DNA of 64,000 bases from Moringa oleifera. Its lineage: Eukaryota > Streptophyta > Magnoliopsida > Brassicales > Moringaceae. Location of the stretch: NCBI GenBank assembly GCA_021397835.1, contig JAJFZO010000191.1:3849001-3913000 (forward strand), in the 5' to 3' direction. A program made the position numbers and the translations under genes. The first letter of the stretch is position 1. Each line of letters opens with the position of its first letter. Positions 22,840 through 33,968 of the stretch are shown piece by piece. The notes beneath the pieces are model-generated. The model was not told the origin of the DNA. It saw only the letters and a program-made list of their open reading frames with translations, and searched no databases.

Positions 22840-24656
22840 TGAGAGACAGCTAAAGAGACCAAATGCCATACACAGAAACGGAAAAAGAAAGAAAGAGAGA
22901 GAGACAGAGAGATGCCTAGGTTCTTGGAGTTGCAGATAGGGGAGGGAGATGGGTCACGTGAAATGAGATGGAGAGAAGACAAAATACTCAAAGGGGGGTG
23001 CACCGCTGGCCAAGACAAGGAGAGAGACGACGGGTCAGGGAGCGTCAGAGTCAGGTGGTTACATGGAAATTTTATCTTTCTGCTTCCTTTTCTTTCCTTT
23101 TCTTTTTCTTTTTTCCCTCTCTTCTCCGTATCCATTTAATGCTCACGTATCACTCCGTGGCTAGTAAAGCAGCTTGTCTAAATACTCTGTTTCCTTCCTG
23201 AGACATAAATTGATTGAAACAGAGCAGATTCAATGCTCTTGGTTTAGAGTCTTTCTTCTTTCTTACCCAATTTTTCAAAGTAAAAAGGAAAAGAAGACTC
23301 AAATGAGAATTTGGGTTTCCTTTAAGTAAATCAAATTCGAAATTTTAGGAGTCTGCCTTTTTGTTTGATGAAAGTTCATTGATGGCCTCCTTGAGGTCGT
23401 CCTAATCATCATTGCAGGTTTGATAAAAGCAGCAATCATTCATATCTTTATAGATTGTATGAATGACACAGAAAAAGAAAAGAAAAAGCAAACTCCTCGT
23501 GTAATAGACGAATTTCCTAAATGAAACTAGAAAATCGAGCTACGTATAATTCCAAAATATACTTGGAGGAGAGAGATCCCACGCCGTTTACGGACAAGTG
23601 TCTTAGTTTTCTATGTTTCCTCTGCTTAGGTTCTCATTCTGTCTCACTTAGATAAACTTATATATATAACATAAAGCATTCCAAACTAAAATATTTGCTA
23701 GTTGATTGAGTTCCACGCCCACTACCAAAGAATCGAAAAGATCTCTGGATTTGTGGGTTTTTGTTTAGTTACTGAAATTTAATAAACAAAACACAGAAGA
23801 TCTTAAGTACCCACTTTGACCCATTTGCCAAAAAATGCAGAGAGGGTGCTGCTCATGTTTTCTACAATGTTCTGGGCTTTTTCTATGGGTCATGTTCAGG
23901 ATTTGGAGTTGTTCATGGACCAGACAGGGAAGCTTCATTCAATAGGTTTGGGCCATGAAAACAGAGCAGACCTTGGTAAAACAGGCTGAGGCTGAAAAGC
24001 CATTTTTCACTTGAGGCATTAATGTCGCTGCCGGATTCATTGCTGATATTATAATCTTCTATGCAGCGTTACTGATGACCCATTTTGGTAGCAAATTTAT
24101 GAATATTTACAGGGACGGTTCCCTTTGATGAACAAATGACTGTACACTTTGACTTGCCAAGCAGAGCCCCAGTCTCTATTCCCCTGCGGCATGAATACTT
24201 GTTGTGTTCTCAATGCCGTTGACGTCAACTAAGAAGCCCAATGGCCCCCGCGTTACGGCTACTGCCTGGTCTCACTCTCTCTCTCATCTATCTCTGTGCG
24301 TATGCGTCTCGCCTTTTATTTAAGTGCGTTCTGGAAGAATGATTGAGATATACAGAAACGTCTGATGCAAGCAGGAAAATTCGTCGTCAGACCCAAAATA
24401 AGACCTTCTCCTGCTGGTTTTTTCCTCTCATCTTCGCCTCCTTTTGCGTTTCTTAATCTCTTGCATATCAACAACACTGAAGAATCCCTGAATTCCACGC
24501 TGATTGATACCAACAACAAATACGCAACAAACAAACCTTTCTCTTTCGATTAAACACATAATATTTTAATACCCATCTCTCTTTCATATTTAAGGCAAGT
24601 CTCTCGCCTTTTAATACAAACACAAGGTCATTGCAGAAGTGTTTGTTTATTAGGAT
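22840..24656. promoter_or_regulatory. Shared upstream region of divergent kinase and DUF569 genes
   Basis: The region separates the receptor kinase (minus) from the first DUF569 gene (plus). Near the kinase start it has purine-rich tracts (about 22880-22915 and 23080-23120) and a TCACGTGA palindrome near 22953-22960. At 24218-24229 there is a perfect palindrome, GTTGACGTCAAC, combining a TGACGTCA bZIP/TGA core with W-box TTGAC halves. No coding sequence was seen. The regulatory role is inferred from motif form only. Confidence 0.4.
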
Positions 24657-26506
24657 ATGGAGTTCTTCACCCAAGCTAGAGCTGTTAAGCTTCGAAGCCA
24701 CCTCGACAAGTATCTAGTCGCCGACGATGATCAAGAGACGGTACATCAGAGCCGGAAAGGCTCTTTGATTAAAGCAAGATGGGTTGTCGAGTTTGTGGAG
24801 GCGAAGAGCCACCTTATCCGTCTCAAGAGCTGCCATGGCAAGTACCTTATGGCCTCTGATACGCCTTTCCTTCTGGGCATGACAGGCGACAAGGCTCTCC
24901 AAACAGTACCCCATAAACTCACTGACTGTCGCATCGAGTGGGAACCCATAAGAGACGGGTTCCAGGTGAAGCTCAAATCATGGTGCGGGAAGTTCTTACG
25001 CGCAAACGGAGGGACCCCACCATGGAGAAACTCCGTCACCCACGACGAGCCTCACAAGAGCTCCACGCGTAACTGGATTCTGTGGGATGTACAGGCTGTA
25101 GATGCACCGGAGACGGGGTCGTTTGAGGAGTACTTATCGTCGTTGTCGAGCTTCTCCTCGGTGCCGGACGACATCTTGGAGGCTGTCTCCGATGATATCC
25201 TGGGATCGGAAGCTTGTTCACCCAAGTCCGCCGTCCCCAGGAGTCCGAGATTTTCAGTTTTTACCACCAAGTCCGCTAAGCTATCGCCTCTAAACCAGGT
25301 AATTACGTTCTTTCTTTTATTATTATTAATATTATAATCCTTGATATTTCCATAAGGCCGGCTAATTAATTGTCTGATTATAATATATAATTATATATAT
25401 ACACACAAAAAATTAGATTAAAATTCTCTGTTGACCTCAGTATGTGATGAATTTTCATAAAAAAATTAAACAAATATTTTTACAAATTTAATATTAATAA
25501 TATAAAATTTAAAAAATTATTAAACTTGTTACTTCTCATAATTCTTAAAAAACTCAACCCAATTCAAATCTTCTATTAGAAATACTTAGTAATTGATGGT
25601 ATATAAGATTCAAAGCTGAATTTTTTGGTCGGTCCAAGTTACAATAATTTCAATACCTTTGCTTTCTCTATTAAATCAATAATCGATATCTAAAAGCCTT
25701 TAATTCTTTAAAAATTATTGCAAAATAATTTAATTAAGATTGCCTAATCTAAACTCGAATGGCATGGATATTGATTAATTAACAATCTTTTATAAACTTT
25801 GTTTTAGTAGAATTGTGTAAGGAACTTAATTATAGCAACAAAACAAAAGGTTAATTTCTAATTAAGAATAAAAGAACATAACTAGTGGTTGCAGTAAGTA
25901 ACCATGCTTAAATACGTAGACATCATAACGTTTTACCAAAAATTTTTAACATAAAAACGAAATAATTTTTATATATTATAATTATTAAAAATTTATTATA
26001 TACAATTCAGATTAGTAAAATATTTAATCTGAATTTCGTATTTTTCAATTTATATTAAATGTAGATTTATTTTTTTTCACATGATGATAATTGTGATAAT
26101 AACCATCCAAATGAAGGCAATGTAGAAAAGTGAGTGAATGAATCTTTGGTTTATATTGAAGAGGGATGCCACTTCCACCAACCATTACCCACCAAATTAA
26201 AGCACCTGAGCCGCACTACAAAAAGCTCACTGAGTGTGATCGGGCTTTCAGTCATCTCTCCATTATCGTTTCCTTGCACCATTTTGAATCGTTAAATCCA
26301 TTTCTTAGTTAGCAGGTAAAGGTCTCTGTCATGGAATGGACTAAAGTTGTGAAAATATGATCGTGTCCGTACCCTCCTGTCTCTGCTCTGGCTTGCAGAA
26401 AAGGAAACATGTCCAGGATTTCAACGGGGGTGGAAGTTCTACCTGGCATTTTTGTTTATGGAAACCCCAGATAAGCCCGAATCCTGAGGATCAGCTTAAG
26501 AGTTGA
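24657..26506 (+). CDS. DUF569 / fascin-like actin cross-linking family protein, short form
   Basis: Exon 1 (24657-25298, 214 codons) encodes a DUF569 beta-trefoil domain: MEFFTQARAVKLRSHLDKYL, LIRLKSCHGKYLMASD, PFLLGMTGDKALQT, WEPIRDGFQVKLKSWCGKFL and GGTPPWRNSVTHD. It ends at a clean donor site. The best following exon is 26399-26506, entered at CTTGCAG in phase 0 and ending after 35 residues, for a total of 249. That second exon is only moderately supported, since it has no clear family similarity. It lacks the C-terminal GRTIYYHI module found in the neighbouring copy. The family is annotated as actin cross-linking by fold; biochemical function in plants is poorly known. Confidence 0.75.
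25299..26398 (+). other. AT-rich intron of the first DUF569 gene
   Basis: Inferred intron of 1100 bases with long A/T runs. It contains no recognised element apart from AT-rich sequence like the intergenic blocks. Its 3' limit depends on the weakly supported second exon. Confidence 0.4.
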
Positions 26507-27373
26507 TATTTTCATGCTGAGCAGATTGTCTACCTAAACTAGGGTTGGCTTGCGTATGAGCTGTTGGTCGGTAAAGGCTGTGGTACGTCATGGCCGTTCC
26601 GTCCCCTTGCACCCTTGAGGACCCATCCAGGTTCAGTGCCCTTTGCTTGCACACAAAAACCACAGAAGTGTTATGCCCACCTGATGTTTTTGAAAGTGTC
26701 TCTGTCACGTTGTCTGTGATGGGCAAAGGTGTGAAACGCGCCCAATGTTTCTTGTTGATGGATAATAGGAAACGTAATCGGTTGAGAGACCGAATATACT
26801 TTGATCTTAATCTCATCATCTCTTATTGAGGTTCGCTTGGTGGGTTGGTAAGTTGGCTGATTGGTGATTTGGGACCCTTGAAGGATTTGAGTCTATTCAC
26901 TGAGGACAAACCAGTCAGTCAGCTGCTGACACAGGCATTCTCAATGTTGACTAGTTCAACGCCGAAATGTATAGATTTACCCATGTTTTTTTATCTGAAG
27001 TTATGATTGATTAACTATTGTTGGAAACTACCAAGCAGCTTGCCGTGTCCTCCCTGGCAGCCCACCTCATGCCGAGCACCTAATAGAAGTGAATAATTTA
27101 CGAGCAATTGCCGCGTTGGTGTCCCCCCTTTTACTGTTGCTGGCGCTGACCAGCGAAGCACCATAAATAAACGCTCTGCTTATGGGCCTATAAATTCACA
27201 CTTACGACTTAAAACTATTCTGCAGGTGTGAAAGAGGAAAAACGGAATCGCCTAGTAGTATTTGTTAAGATTCTATTGAAAATCTCAGTTTAATTTTGTT
27301 ATCTTCATCACAGACTTCTTTTCTTCTCCTTGAATTCTTTTTACAGGTAAGTTCTAACGAAATCAAGGCCATT
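26507..27373 (+). promoter_or_regulatory. Intergenic region and promoter of the second DUF569 gene
   Basis: No coding sequence seen. A TATAAAT box lies at 27189-27195, about 180 bases before the start codon at 27374, a normal spacing for a plant gene with a short leader. Confidence 0.45.
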
Positions 27374-29326
27374 ATGGAATTTTTCCACAACGCAAAAGCG
27401 GTGCGTCTCCGTAGCCACCACGAGAAGTACCTCCTGGCGGAGGAGGACGAAGAGTCCGTTACCCAGGACAGGAACGGATCCTCCAAGAGCGCCCGATGGA
27501 CCGTCGAGTGCGTTCCTGGATCCCAGTCCATAATCCGCCTGAAGAGCTGCTACGGCAAGTACCTGACCGCCTCGAACCAGCCTTTTCTCCTGGGCATGAC
27601 CGGGCGCAAGGTGCTCCAGACTCTGCCAAGGAGGCTGGACTCCTCGGTCGAGTGGGAGCCTATCAGGGAAGGCTCCCTGGTCAAGCTTAAGACGAGATAT
27701 GGCAACTTCTTGCGGGCCAACGGCGGGCTCCCACCTTGGAGGAACTCGGTGACCCACGATATCCCCCATAGGACCGCCACACAGGATTGGGTTTTGTGGC
27801 ATATCGACATCATCGAGATTCAGGTCCACTCTCCTAGTGCCAACCAAACGCAGGCCCCGCAGATTCCTCATTCTGATTCTTTGGATTTCGAATCGAGCTC
27901 TCCGTCATCAGTTTCAACCAAATCTGGCCACTTTTCTAGACAAGAGGTTTGTGATCTGTATAAGTTTGTTACTTTTGGTGGGTTGCTTCAATTTGGTCTG
28001 ATTTCTGATGTTTATTCCTTTGCTTTGGTGTGGGTGTGATTGATTTGTAGTCAAGTGATTCGTATGTCGGCTCGCCGCCAAAATCTGATGGGAGGACTAT
28101 ATACTACCATATAGCTGATGATAGCGGTGATGTTGATGATGATGCGGTCGAGGGTTACTCCTTCAGTTTTAAGGGAAATGGGGTTGAGGAATTGACACGA
28201 AAGCTTAAGGAAGAGACGGGTCTTGAGGGTATTATTGTGTGCACTCGCAGTCCCCTGAATGGAAAGCTTTATCCGCTCCGCTTGCAGCTTCCTCCAAATA
28301 ATGCCGATATGCATGTAGTTGTCGTTCCATCTACCTCAAAATGTGAGTATTTCCCTTTATTTAGTCTTGATCTCTATTCTCACATACATAATGCATTTGT
28401 AGTGGTGTTGTGATGGATGTCATGTCTATTGGATGGGTAAGACCATGTGACATCTTAAATGTTGATGCTGTTGTGTGTCTATTACTCAGAGAGGCATTTG
28501 CTAGATCTCTGCATTATGTTTGGTTTTCTGTTTGAGAATGCTCCTAGTATTCAGATTTTCTGGTATGTGCTCAGTCGATTGGCCTAACTATGTCTAAATA
28601 TAGGTGGTTTTACTTATAGTTGTGGAGGCATTCAGAATAGCATTGTTGAACTGCTCATTAAATGGGTCTTGGTGAAGTTTTTAGACAGAGGCAACAACGT
28701 TATTTGTTTATTAATTCTCTCTTTAATTGGGTGAATCATAAGATCAGAAATATACATAATGTACTAAATCATCTCAAGATCAGTGAATGAGAAATGTTAT
28801 TCACTGCTTTGTTTAATTCATGATTCAAGCCAACAAGCCATGCTTTACATAGCTGAATATTGGGTTGTCAGAAATAATGTTCTGGAGCGAGCATATCCTT
28901 ATGATGGCTGCAAAAATAGACCGTGAGTTTATGAAATAATCAAAACCAAGCATCATGAGTGGGACTTACTAGCAGCATCTTCATTGTTTATGAAGGAAAT
29001 AGCCACTCGGTTGATATTATGTGGCTGTGTTTGTCTAATGGAGAGCATGTTGCTTCAATTTGCTTCAGTTTTGGCATTGACGGTAATTCTAGATGAAGGT
29101 AGTCACAGGTGTTACTTTCTTTTGTGTTCAAGAACTGGCTCTAAAATGTGTGTTGTTCATGGCATCTATATTTTGTTTATGGTCATCTTCTCCTTCTCCT
29201 TCTCCTTCTGTCATTGCGTATGTTTCAGATAGTTTGGCTTCTCTGTATCATATTTCTTACAGTTTCCTTGTTGATTTTGGTGTACCAGTGGCAAGAGATT
29301 TTGCAAAGCAAGGGATTACGCTATGA
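27374..29326 (+). CDS. DUF569 / fascin-like protein, long form with C-terminal module
   Basis: Three exons, 27374-27946, 28051-28342 and 29289-29326, give 300 residues. The N-terminal DUF569 trefoil (residues 1 to about 150) closely parallels the gene 2.7 kb upstream: MEFFHNAKAVRLRSHHEKYL, PFLLGMTGRKVLQTLPRRLD, GGLPPWRNSVTHDIPHR. After a Ser-rich linker comes the second conserved module, GRTIYYHIADDSGDV to GKLYPLRLQLPPNNADMHVV, which predicts a ubiquitin-like or beta-rich fold. The last exon is read as LARDFAKQGITL because only that frame fits the splice phase. Size and layout match Arabidopsis At1g59710, whose neighbour is also a CRR28 gene. The upstream open frame from 27296 is treated as leader, because the conserved MEFF start is at 27374. 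Confidence 0.88.
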
Positions 29327-29969
29327 GAAGATCACAGTTCTTCACAACATCAGTAATTAAGAACTAAATATTCTGTACATGCAGTCTTGGTCATATGCTA
29401 GTGACAGCAATAGTCAGAGTGAAATACCCATTTGAAGCCATATCACCTGTTGTTTTTATCCCCCATGCAGTGTAATATAAGCACTGGAGGAAACCTTCAT
29501 AGCCATAATACATCTGTTCTGAAGGCAAAAATAGCTATATCCATCCATGGCCTTTCCCAGGCTTCATAGACCAACATTGTTGTAGAATTTGTTGCAGATT
29601 TTTCTTGCATTTAAGCAATTTGTGGTTTCATTGATCTGCTAGCTAGGTCTGCATTCAATTTTGTTGTAAATGTGTCACATACTTTTGGAATCATTCGTTC
29701 CCAATCTGATAGCTTCATTTCTCCTGCCTACTTCGCTATTACGGCAATGCTTTTATGTTTCTGTCCATAAAGCTAATGAACTTCAAATAAGATCAAGATT
29801 TTCAGCCAATTGACTGGTACATGATAATTTATGAGAATGAACAGTTATCATTTGTTTTATTTCCTTTTTTTTTTAATATTACAATGTTTGCATACAATAC
29901 ATTTCTGAAATTGATCTTGGCATCTGTACAATACAACTTTCAATTCCTCATATAATTTGGTAACAAGCA
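29327..29969. other. Spacer between convergent DUF569 and PPR genes
   Basis: Tail-to-tail spacer with no coding sequence seen. It must carry the 3' UTRs of both genes. Confidence 0.55.
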
Positions 29970-31856
29970 TCACCAGTAATCCAAGCAAGAGCAGAAACCA
30001 TCTTTGAAGTGATGGAATCTAGCACGGTCTCTCACAATAATCTCAATATTGAAGAGTCTTGATATCAATTTAGTCACCTGGTGACAGTCATTGCAAACTC
30101 GGAGATTCTTGAAAATACGAATTGGAGTACCTGGCTTCAAGCTCAACAGCCCCAGAGAAATGGCAAGTCTCTCGCTGTGCAGCCTGAGGGAGTTCTTTTT
30201 ACCATCTTCAAGCTCATCAACCATGGCTGCCTGCGAATAATCTGGTAAATACTCCATTGCCTTGAGTTTTTCATCTATGACATCCAACATTTGGTAGATG
30301 TCCTTGGTTTGAGGATGAGACGTATCTCCTGCAAAAAGCTCATGAGCTACACCATTTATCTCGATCAAACTGCAGCCAGGCTCTTTTGTAAGACCTTGAT
30401 CAGTCATCAATTTCCTGACCAACCCAACATCATTCCATCTGCTAGCTGATGCGTAGACTCTGGACAAGAGCACATAGACGCCACTGCAAATGCCTCCCTC
30501 TGTTTCCAGGAGCTGTTTTGCCACTCCTTCGCTTAGCTCAACACTCACATTGTTCTTGCAACAAGCATCAAGAAGACTCCTCCAGATGACTGCATCAGGT
30601 CTCATTGGCATGCTTTTTACGAGGTCAAGAGCTTCATCGATGAAGCCTGTACGTGCAAGAAGATCAACCATGCAACCATAATGCTCTAGCACTGGTTTAA
30701 TCTTGTATTCTGTGATCATCAGGTTAAAATACTTGCGGCCCTCATTGACCATACCTCTGTGATTACATGCACTCAGAACTCCAACAAAGGTGATGGAATT
30801 GGGGGCGAAAGTCTCCATCTTTACCAGGCAGGCAAAGTATTTCAGTGCCTCCTCGGCTTGTCCATGCATGGCGAACCCCAAAATGACTGAATTCCAGGAG
30901 GTTAGATTACGGGTATGCATCCCCTCGAACACCTGCTTAGCCATCTTTAACGATCCACACTTGCAGTACATATCTACCAGAGAATTCTTGACCAGAACAT
31001 CAACTGAAACATCAAGATCCAAGTTTCTGAGCATATAAGCATGAGCCCACATCCCTAAGGACAAAGCACCAAGACCAGCACAAGCACTTATCGCACTCTG
31101 CATTGTATACCCATCTGGGTCAAACGATTTCTGCATCTCTCTGAACCATTTCAAAGCAGAATCGAACTCACCTAACTGAACCAGGGCATCAATCATTACA
31201 TTCCACGAAACCAGGCTCCTCTCAGGCATATCATCGAACACTTTCTCTGCTGAATCCAAACACCCACAAGAAGCATAGAAATGAATCAAACTGTTATTCA
31301 CATATACATCTGTCTGAAACCCTTGTTTCAAAAGCTGACCGTGCAGTTGCTGCCCTTCAAACAGAGCAAACAAGTAAGCACAAGCTTTTAGAACAAAGGG
31401 AAACGTATGCTTATCAGGGTTGACTATCTCTTGCTCCATCATTCTGTAATAAAGCATAATGGCTTGTTCTTTCCTAACAACGTTATGGGCACAAGCTCTG
31501 ATGAGAACGTTCCACATAAACGAACTGGGATTCTCAATTTGTTCAAAAACCCGATAGGCATAGTCAAGGTTGCCAAAAGACGAGAAATTAAGAATTCTGC
31601 TGTAAAGAAAGAGACTGTAAGGATGGTGAGGGAGTGTGGTGCGGAGGGTATGAGCGTGTATCTGTTTGAGCTGAGACATGTCCGTACATTGATTCAAGTA
31701 CAAGAGAATGCGGCTATGGTGCGCAAAGGAGTCTCCAGCGCTGCTACTTTGGATGTTCTTGGACAGAATATGAGGAGGTGCGCTAGGGTTAAGTGACAAA
31801 ATCATTCTCCTAATCGGTTCTGCAAGGCACTTAACAGATGTTTCACACCCTGCCAA
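29970..31856 (-). CDS. CRR28: PLS-class PPR protein with E/E+ and DYW deaminase domains (CRR28-like chloroplast RNA editing factor)
   Basis: Intronless 628-residue protein. The N-terminal region of about 50 residues has few acids and fits organellar targeting. PLS triplet repeats follow (FMWNVLIRACAHN, SLVSWNVMIDALVQLGEF, NLTSWNSVILGFAMHGQAEE). Then come the E/E+ region with the PG box (EPGCSLIEINGVAHELF) and a full DYW domain. The cytidine-deaminase zinc motif is intact: HSE at 560-562 and CNDC at 588-591. The C-terminus is DYW. Known CRR28 edits ndhB-2 and ndhD-3 transcripts of the plastid NDH complex. Orthology is inferred from length (about 630), domain order and neighbours: DUF569 on one side, DnaJ and thioredoxin h on the other, as around At1g59720. 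Confidence 0.82.
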   Translation of the reverse strand: MAGCETSVKCLAEPIRRMILSLNPSAPPHILSKNIQSSSAGDSFAHHSRILLYLNQCTDMSQLKQIHAHTLRTTLPHHPYSLFLYSRILNFSSFGNLDYAYRVFEQIENPSSFMWNVLIRACAHNVVRKEQAIMLYYRMMEQEIVNPDKHTFPFVLKACAYLFALFEGQQLHGQLLKQGFQTDVYVNNSLIHFYASCGCLDSAEKVFDDMPERSLVSWNVMIDALVQLGEFDSALKWFREMQKSFDPDGYTMQSAISACAGLGALSLGMWAHAYMLRNLDLDVSVDVLVKNSLVDMYCKCGSLKMAKQVFEGMHTRNLTSWNSVILGFAMHGQAEEALKYFACLVKMETFAPNSITFVGVLSACNHRGMVNEGRKYFNLMITEYKIKPVLEHYGCMVDLLARTGFIDEALDLVKSMPMRPDAVIWRSLLDACCKNNVSVELSEGVAKQLLETEGGICSGVYVLLSRVYASASRWNDVGLVRKLMTDQGLTKEPGCSLIEINGVAHELFAGDTSHPQTKDIYQMLDVIDEKLKAMEYLPDYSQAAMVDELEDGKKNSLRLHSERLAISLGLLSLKPGTPIRIFKNLRVCNDCHQVTKLISRLFNIEIIVRDRARFHHFKDGFCSCLDYW

Positions 31857-33688
31857 GATTTCAAGCTTATCAACGTGACAATGGCTCGAAATATCCTCGC
31901 TTGGTAGACAACAGGATTCCCACTTAGACGAGTAAGAATATAGAAAACCCAGTAGTCGCCATGACTGCAGCTTAGATAACTGTTAACGGACAGCGAAATT
32001 GGAAAACTTGAAACATATTCTGTTCAAGGAGAAGGACCTCTCACAGACCATAGCTGGATAAACCCCCGGAGCTCTGCGTTTCGTTACTGTGACCCGACCC
32101 AGGCAAGGGGATTCACCATCAGACCCGATTTGAACAGGGCCGCGGTTGCCTACTTGGCTCTGAACCGATCCAAATCAAGGTGTAACGATTATTATAATAA
32201 AAATTAAAAAATATATAAAAAACCTTAAATTATTCACATTTTTAATTTTAAATATAAAGTATCAATTAAAGCAATTATAGTTGAAATATTTCAATCTTAT
32301 TCAATCATCAAAAAATCTATAAAAAAATCATATATGTAAAAAGAATGTTTAAGATATTATCATAATTTTTGAAAAAACTTTACACTTAAATTTAAAAGTT
32401 TCAAAAATAAAATATGAGTTAAAAATTATTCAAATTCAAGATATAAATTTAAAATAAAATAAATATCATTACTGTTTAAATCAATATTTCGAGATACAAC
32501 TACTCCAATTAATATTTCAAAATTCAAATTAAAAAATATACATAATTCAAAACTTTTTATATTTTTTTAAAAAATTAATTTTAAAATTACTATAATCCCA
32601 AAATCACTACAAATCATAATAAATAAATAAATTTAATTCACTGAATCAATTTGAATTGCGATGGAAGTAATGAAAAAAATGATAAAACGGTAAAGTCACA
32701 TGACAATGCAAGAACAAAGAGATTTAGCCTAAGTAAGCTTATTTCTTACTTCTCTTATTTTCTTTGTTCCCTGAACTTAGTAAGATCGGAATTTAGTGAT
32801 AAACACGGAACATAAACCTTAATCTATAACCCGAGACCTTTTTATATTCCAAGGATATTTACTTTTCAAATTCTCATAAGACCCGACATTTCTTTTCTTC
32901 TTCCAAGTCATCTAATCTTTGTCTTTGTTCTTAAGCTTCGGTCTCCTTGACAATTATCACATTTTCCTTGTCACTATCAATTTAGAATAAATCACGCCGA
33001 TTTACCGCGAAATTAAGCTTCTTCATAGGAACAGTATTCAAAATTGACGTTGATGACTTCATTGATTTTCAAATGAAAATATTTAATTTTTGTTTATAAA
33101 ATCAAAGATTATTGTATTATTAAATTGATAATTCCAAGTGGGTAGGTAGGCTCAAGATTTAATGGAAGAAGAAGAAGAATAAGGTTTGAGGGGACGGTGT
33201 CGTTTTGCCGGAATTTCATGTTACGTGTGCAAATGATTCCATTAGGAGTGTTGAATAACAAGACAAGTCTGTTGCATTTCCAGCTATTATGATTACACCA
33301 CTACTTCACTGCACGTTCTCCTTCCTATAAAATTCATTTCGAATCATCACAGGTCTGTCACTCTAAACTTCCTCTAAATTACAAAAACAAATTATTAATT
33401 TTGTTTATTTTTATTAATTATTTCGTACTCTTTGTGGGTTTGTGTTTTCAAATTGAAAAATAATATTGGTACGGAAGATAATTTAAAATAAAATTAAATA
33501 GGTATTATAAATAAATGTCGGTAGAAATAATTTAATTCTTGATTAATTGGTTTTATATGGTCAAATTGCTGAGTTGGAATAAATTGATTGGCTGTGACCG
33601 TGGGGTTATAAGATTGCGATTGGAGTTGGAGGAGCGATGGAAGAGAGAGGCTGTGACTGCAGCAGCATCTGCTTAAGGAAATGAGAAA
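31857..33688. other. Intergenic region between divergent PPR and DnaJ genes
   Basis: No coding sequence recognised. 32190-32650 is AT-rich and may hold an eroded repeat. Confidence 0.5.
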
Positions 33689-33698
33689 TATATAAATA
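33689..33698 (+). promoter_or_regulatory. TATA box of the DnaJ gene
   Basis: TATATAAATA, 280 bases before the main start codon. Expected transcription would start near 33725, so the leader contains upstream ATGs at 33728, 33733 and 33807. Confidence 0.5.
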
Positions 33699-33968
33699 TC
33701 AAGAGAGAGAGACGCGTAATCCAAAGCTTGATTTGCTGCCATGCCACGCTTCTGTGCTATTACCCGTCGTGCTTGAGACAACTCCGGCCGACTTGCCGGC
33801 AGCCGTGTGTTGGCTTTCTTGCTATCAAAGCCAGTGGTTCTCCGCCGTTCTGGGTTTCTGTTTGTTTGTTTGTTGGTTTTGGTCGTGTGTTTCGCGTGTT
33901 CTGTGTGTGTTGTTGAAATTGCGTATATTACGGACGATCAGGGGGGGTGGAAGGAAGAGAGGAGAAGA

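Noticed and set aside
27341..27871. 176-residue minus-strand open frame over the second DUF569 exon
   Set aside because: Shadow of a strongly conserved plus-strand domain; no motif of its own.
29148..29360. Alternative last exon of the second DUF569 gene reading WQEILQSKGLRYEK
   Set aside because: It looks protein-like, but its frame does not fit the phase of the donor at 28342 without an extra exon, whereas LARDFAKQGITL does.
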